Assembly (NCBI GenBank): GCA_046048895.1
Contig: JBJOFF010000002.1
Span: forward strand, 62,001 to 126,000
Reading direction: 5' to 3'
Length of the DNA stretch: 64,000 bases
Origin: ZLKRG08 sp046048895
GTDB lineage: Bacteria > Actinomycetota > Actinomycetes > Nanopelagicales > Nanopelagicaceae
Position numbers and translations under genes: made by a program. Below, one piece after another: positions 60,276 to 64,000 of this stretch. Under the pieces are notes generated by a model. The model was not told the DNA's origin. It made no database searches and saw nothing but the letters and a program-made list of their open reading frames with translations. Numbering within the stretch: the stretch's first letter is position 1; every line of letters starts with the position of its first letter.

Positions 60276-62011
60276 AAATACTCGGTAATCGCACTTACAT
60301 ATGCTGCGATACCGGTAGGAATCAGATGAACGCCATCCGGAGCGAAAAACTCCGGATGGTTTTCTGATTTTTGGGCCCAGTCAACAATACGGAAATTTGA
60401 ATATTTAAGTGCCTCGTTAGCAATCAGCGCATTATTTTCATTGCGCCAACTTCTTGGTACTGCCGTATTAACTACTATGACTAAAGGTTGATCCTTAAGT
60501 TCAGCAAAGATGGCACTAACTTCAGCCTCACTTAAGCGGTTATTATTTCCAAGATTGATTACGGTATTCATGCCGACCATTTTTGGCTTGTCATCTTGAA
60601 TAACTTTTAGCAATTCACCTGCCTGGCGACCAACTCTGGCATCTATCAAGCCAATATGTGATTTTGATTCAAGTTCATGCCTGATCCCTAGAATTACTGA
60701 ATCACCAACTACCCAAAGTCCTTCTACTTTACTAATCGTTGCTACTTTTTCATCCAGATACATTTGTTTTACAACTTCATTATTTCGTTCCGCAATTGCA
60801 AGTGCGTTATTGCTTACTGCCGCGATAGTTGCAAGCAGAGCCAAAGAAACTAGCCCTGCAGTTGCTTTTTGTCTTCGTTGCACCTCTTTAGTTCGGTATT
60901 TCATTCCCCTGAACCAATTAGAAATCACTCCATGTCTAACTGGCACTTCAATCCAACGTTGTGAAATATCGGCAAGCGCAAAAACTACCAAGATTCGAAA
61001 AATGTAGAGGGCCCAAGTTGAACCTTCTAAATCTTGGGCTGGACGAGTTACTTGGAAAACAATCCAGTGCCATAAATAGATGGCATAGGAACGCTCACCA
61101 ACCCAAACTAAGAAAGGATGTTGCAAAATAGGCGCGAAACGTGATGCTGGATGCACCACTGACATAATGATTGCGCTTCCAAAAATCCCGACTAATGGAA
61201 AAGCAATTCGATATGCAGTTGGATCCGCTTCTTGAATGAACAAAAATGATGATAAAAGTCCAAGCAATCCGAAGACTCCGATAAAATCAATAAAATCTTG
61301 GGCTCGCCTTTCAATATTTAATCTCAAATTTTGTGGAATCCAACTTACAGCTAACGCAGAGCCTAGGAAGAGCCCAATTGAGTGAGTGTCTGTGCCAAAA
61401 TAAATATGGCTAACATCTTGATTGGCTGAGATATCTGCTCGCACAGAAGCCAAGAAGAGAGCAATGCCAGAGAAAGCTGCGATTGATAAGGCTGCAGTAG
61501 GAATAACTTTCTTACCAAATACTTTTAAAACAAAATAAAGAATCAGAGGCCAGATTAGGTAATACTGGGCTTCGACACCTAATGACCAAGTGTGTTGCAG
61601 TAGCGGTGGTCTACCAAAACTTTCGAAGTAATCTTGTTCTTTAAAGACTAACCACCAATTCATAGTTCCAGTCAGGGCAAATGGGGTATCGGTGAGAAAT
61701 CTCCGCATGGAATCTGGCGCCCAAACTCCCACAAAGATTGCAGTTATCACCAACATAAATCCGAGCGGTGGTAGAAGTCTTCGAATTCGGCCGGTATAAA
61801 AACCACGTAAATCCAAGCCACCAGATCTTTGAATTGAATCAAGCAGTAATCGAGTAATGACGTAACCCGATATCACGAAGAATAGGTCTACCCCTAAAAA
61901 ACCACCTGGAATCCAAGCAAAACCAAGGTGATAAAGCATCACCGCGATGACCGCAATTGCGCGCAGACCATCGATTGCGGGGATGTATCGAATCCCTTTC
62001 GGGGCAGCCAT
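60272..62011 (-). CDS. Acyltransferase 3 family protein with SGNH domain (OafA/YrhL type)
   Basis: 579 residues. The first ~370 hold about ten helices with IPAIDGLRAIAVIAVMLYH (catalytic His region) and GFLGVDLFFVISGYVITRLL. An extracytoplasmic SGNH hydrolase-like domain follows (VVGDSVILGIRHEL, NLGNNNRL, FAPDGVHLIPTGIAAY). Such proteins O-acetylate cell-surface glycans or peptidoglycan. It is 3 bp downstream of the coiled-coil gene and overlaps the H1-like gene convergently by 4 bp. Confidence 0.9.
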   Translation of the reverse strand: MAAPKGIRYIPAIDGLRAIAVIAVMLYHLGFAWIPGGFLGVDLFFVISGYVITRLLLDSIQRSGGLDLRGFYTGRIRRLLPPLGFMLVITAIFVGVWAPDSMRRFLTDTPFALTGTMNWWLVFKEQDYFESFGRPPLLQHTWSLGVEAQYYLIWPLILYFVLKVFGKKVIPTAALSIAAFSGIALFLASVRADISANQDVSHIYFGTDTHSIGLFLGSALAVSWIPQNLRLNIERRAQDFIDFIGVFGLLGLLSSFLFIQEADPTAYRIAFPLVGIFGSAIIMSVVHPASRFAPILQHPFLVWVGERSYAIYLWHWIVFQVTRPAQDLEGSTWALYIFRILVVFALADISQRWIEVPVRHGVISNWFRGMKYRTKEVQRRQKATAGLVSLALLATIAAVSNNALAIAERNNEVVKQMYLDEKVATISKVEGLWVVGDSVILGIRHELESKSHIGLIDARVGRQAGELLKVIQDDKPKMVGMNTVINLGNNNRLSEAEVSAIFAELKDQPLVIVVNTAVPRSWRNENNALIANEALKYSNFRIVDWAQKSENHPEFFAPDGVHLIPTGIAAYVSAITEYF

Positions 62012-62014
62012 TAA

Positions 62015-62800
62015 TTACTTTTTCTTTTTAGGTGCAGCCTTTTTCTTGGCTTTTTTAGGAGCCGCGATGGCTGGCTTGGTGCGTTCGCTCTTTACGCGAA
62101 GTGGCTCTTTAGAAATTAATTTTCCATCTTCTTTGATATTTTCAAGGACGTTGTTACGCAGTTCTGCAAGTCGACTATATGCGCTCTCTAAGCGATTACG
62201 GCTAGCATGAATTGCTTCTTGTGCTGCATCTAATGATTGAGTCTGGATTTTATATAAGCGACCGGCTTCTTCCATTACGCCGTTTAGCCAATTGCGATAT
62301 TCAAGTACATCGCGGGAAGCTTCACCGACAATTAAATCACCTTCACGTTTTGCTGAATTAACGATTGCTGAACCTTCGCGCTTGCGCTGCTCAAGCAACT
62401 CTTCTGCCGAAATTTCTGCTTGCTCAATCTTCTCTGCCGCTTCGGTCTCAGCAGCTTTGAGGTACTTTCGACCACGAGCTTCTGCACCATTAAGGATTGA
62501 TTGTGCTTTCTCTTGTGCGCTTTCGATGGCATCTTTAGCTTGGCGCTGAGTTTCATTAACTAGTCGATCTGAAGCTGCTTGTGCCTTAGCTTCGCGAACT
62601 TGCGCAGACTTAATCATAGTTAACGCAGTTTCAGTAGCTAGGATTTCGAACTCTTCTTTTGAAAGCGAGCGAATATCGCGACGAGATCTTAAGTCGGCTA
62701 ATTGAGATTCAAGTTCGCGAATTCGATCGACAGATGACATCGATGGTTCGTTCTCTTCTTTGTAACCAACCCAGTTGAAGAAACCGCTCTTCTTTGCCAC
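62015..62800 (-). CDS. Long coiled-coil protein with lysine-rich tail (DivIVA/cytoskeletal-like)
   Basis: 261 residues, GTG start with an AAGGGG site. Residues ~22-215 are almost entirely heptad-like and Ala/Glu/Lys/Arg-rich (for example AKDAIESAQEKAQSILNGAE). The tail (about 235-261) reads IAAPKKAKKKAAPKKKK. No signal peptide or membrane helix. DivIVA-like or other scaffold proteins look like this, but I see no clear DivIVA N-terminal domain. In operon with the acyltransferase, which hints at an envelope role. Confidence 0.6.
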   Translation of the reverse strand: MAKKSGFFNWVGYKEENEPSMSSVDRIRELESQLADLRSRRDIRSLSKEEFEILATETALTMIKSAQVREAKAQAASDRLVNETQRQAKDAIESAQEKAQSILNGAEARGRKYLKAAETEAAEKIEQAEISAEELLEQRKREGSAIVNSAKREGDLIVGEASRDVLEYRNWLNGVMEEAGRLYKIQTQSLDAAQEAIHASRNRLESAYSRLAELRNNVLENIKEDGKLISKEPLRVKSERTKPAIAAPKKAKKKAAPKKKK

Positions 62801-62859
62801 AAATAACCCCTTGCTATTACTTACTCAGGTGCGCAACTTTAATAGATGTCCAATAAAAC

Positions 62860-62896
62860 TAATACCCCGCTATCGAGGAGCGGTAGCGGGGTATTA
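62860..62896 (-). terminator. Terminator of the metY gene
   Basis: A perfect 13-bp stem, TAATACCCCGCTA with TAGCGGGGTATTA, and an 11-nt loop. On the minus strand it runs into GTTTTATT. Confidence 0.9.
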
Positions 62897-62906
62897 GCGA
62901 GGCTAT

Positions 62907-64000
62907 TTACGCTTTAGCGGCGGCAAATCCTGCCTCAAGGTCAGCCTTGATATCGGCAATATTTTCTAAACCAAGACTTAGACGCACCAGCCCCGGAGTT
63001 ACTCCCGATGCTAATTGCTCCTCTGGTGAGAGTTGGGAATGGGTCGTTGTTGCAGGATGAATCACTAATGAGCGAACATCGCCAATATTCGCGACGTGAC
63101 TAAATAGCTTTAATGATTCTACAAATTTCTTACCTGCCTCAACTCCACCTTTCAATTCAAATGAGAGCACAGCACCAGAACCCTTTGGTGAATACTTCTT
63201 TGCTAATGAATTCCATTTGGATGAAGCCAGACTCGCATAGTTAACTTTTTCAACATCTGGATGCTTCTCCAACCATTCAGCAACCGCCTTAGTGTTCTCA
63301 ACATGACGTTCTATACGCAACGAGAGCGTCTCGAGACCTTGAGCTAACAACCAAGCGTTGAATGGCGCAACTGCGGCACCAATATCACGAAGTAGAGTTA
63401 ATCGAATCTTGAAAATATAAGAGAGATTTGCACCGAAGGCAGAACCCTCGCCGAGTGCCTGTGCGTAAACCAAGCCATGATAAGAAGGATCCGGCTGATT
63501 AAAATTCTTGAATCGATCTGGATATTTTGCGTAATTAAATTTGCCGGCATCGACAATTGCACCAACCACTGCATTTCCGTGCCCTGAAAGAAATTTGGTT
63601 GCAGAATGAACTACGATGTCTGCGCCATGATCGATTGGCTTGATTAAATATGGAGTAGCTACCGTATTATCAACGATCAAAGGCAATCCGTTATCGTGTG
63701 CAACTTTAGCAATTGCTTCAATATCTAGAATTTCATTCTTTGGATTTGCAATTGTTTCACCAAATAAGGCTTTGGTATTAGGTCTTATCGCTTTTTTCCA
63801 AGATTCAGGATTGTTTGCATCATCTACGAATGTAACTTCGACACCAAATTTAGGAAGCGTGTAATGGAAAAGATTGTAGGTGCCACCGTATAAAGAAGGT
63901 GAGGAAACAATGTGGTCTCCTGCCTCGGCTAAATTTAAAATTGCAAATGTAGTCGCAGCTGATCCGGATGCGACTAAAAGTGCAGCCACGCCACCCTCTA
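62907..64000 (-). CDS. metY: O-acetylhomoserine sulfhydrylase family protein (N-terminus outside window)
   Basis: At least 364 residues of the Cys/Met PLP family; the frame runs off the right edge (EGGVAALLVASGSAATTFAILNLA is internal). FGETIANPKNEILD, VDNTVATPYLIKPIDHGADIVVHSATKFLSGHG (PLP Lys in SATKFLSGHG) and VKLVRLS-type ending (TPGLVRLSLGLENIADI) fit MetY rather than MetB by the long FGxxIANP insert. It makes homocysteine from O-acetylhomoserine and sulfide. Confidence 0.9.
   Translation of the reverse strand, partial: EGGVAALLVASGSAATTFAILNLAEAGDHIVSSPSLYGGTYNLFHYTLPKFGVEVTFVDDANNPESWKKAIRPNTKALFGETIANPKNEILDIEAIAKVAHDNGLPLIVDNTVATPYLIKPIDHGADIVVHSATKFLSGHGNAVVGAIVDAGKFNYAKYPDRFKNFNQPDPSYHGLVYAQALGEGSAFGANLSYIFKIRLTLLRDIGAAVAPFNAWLLAQGLETLSLRIERHVENTKAVAEWLEKHPDVEKVNYASLASSKWNSLAKKYSPKGSGAVLSFELKGGVEAGKKFVESLKLFSHVANIGDVRSLVIHPATTTHSQLSPEEQLASGVTPGLVRLSLGLENIADIKADLEAGFAAAKA

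Noticed and set aside
1..64000. CRISPR arrays, insertion sequences, prophage genes or integrase/attachment sites
   Set aside because: I saw no transposase, integrase or repeat-spacer pattern. The sulfosugar island has no flanking tRNA or direct repeats that I could recognise.

Overview
The window looks like a piece of a streamlined, moderately low-GC actinobacterial chromosome, most like the freshwater acI lineage (Nanopelagicales, 'Ca. Planktophila/Nanopelagicus' type). I infer this from actinobacterium-specific families (DUF3027, DUF2530, DUF2017 after clpS, a PGPGW/TIGR02611 membrane protein), a 14-gene nuo operon beside menaquinone genes, very tight gene packing, and many apparently leaderless genes with a TANNNT -10 box 6-7 nt before the start codon. 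Genus assignment is inference; no search could be run.

Layout. 1-16502: end of menG, complete nuoABCDEFGHIJKLMN, then a polyprenyl diphosphate synthase, so quinone synthesis and complex I sit together. 16505-17563: an M24-like protein that has lost metal ligands. 17661-30317: an accessory catabolic island that I read as a sulfosugar (most likely sulfoquinovose) degradation and desulfonation cassette. It holds a fucose/arabinose-isomerase-like protein, an ABC binding protein and two permeases, a FadR-type GntR regulator, a YihV-like PfkB kinase, a YihT-like class I aldolase, a Gfo/Idh/MocA protein (possible NAD-dependent sulfoquinovosidase), SuyA and SuyB (sulfolactate sulfo-lyase), two sulfolactate dehydrogenases of opposite stereochemistry (SlcC-like and ComC-like) and a YeiH-type exporter. 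Three near-identical palindromic operators (AGAGGTCARACCACT type) sit at the three promoters of the island and tie it into one regulon.

30298-46824: rarD, yajQ and a zinc ribbon; CIRCE-controlled groEL; the DUF3027-csp-PGPGW-DUF2530-MFS block; serC-pdxH facing a citrate synthase; cytoplasmic and secreted GH13 amylases, an esterase and a photolyase. 46844-53680: tRNA-Tyr, a class V aminotransferase, pntB-pntA2-pntA1 transhydrogenase, argF and a secreted GH18 hydrolase. 53702-59490: clpS-DUF2017, prfB, ftsEX, murI, rph, rdgB. 59538-62800: a membrane protein with a histone-H1-like Lys/Ala-rich tail, an acyltransferase-3/SGNH protein and a coiled-coil protein. 62907-end: metY, cut by the window edge.

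How the island would work: an imported sulfosugar or its glycoside is freed, isomerised, phosphorylated and cleaved to DHAP and sulfolactaldehyde. After oxidation to sulfolactate (the aldehyde dehydrogenase is not in the window), SlcC and ComC invert its stereochemistry through sulfopyruvate, SuyAB releases sulfite and pyruvate, and the YeiH protein exports sulfite. All six carbons would be recovered, unlike pathways that excrete DHPS or sulfolactate.
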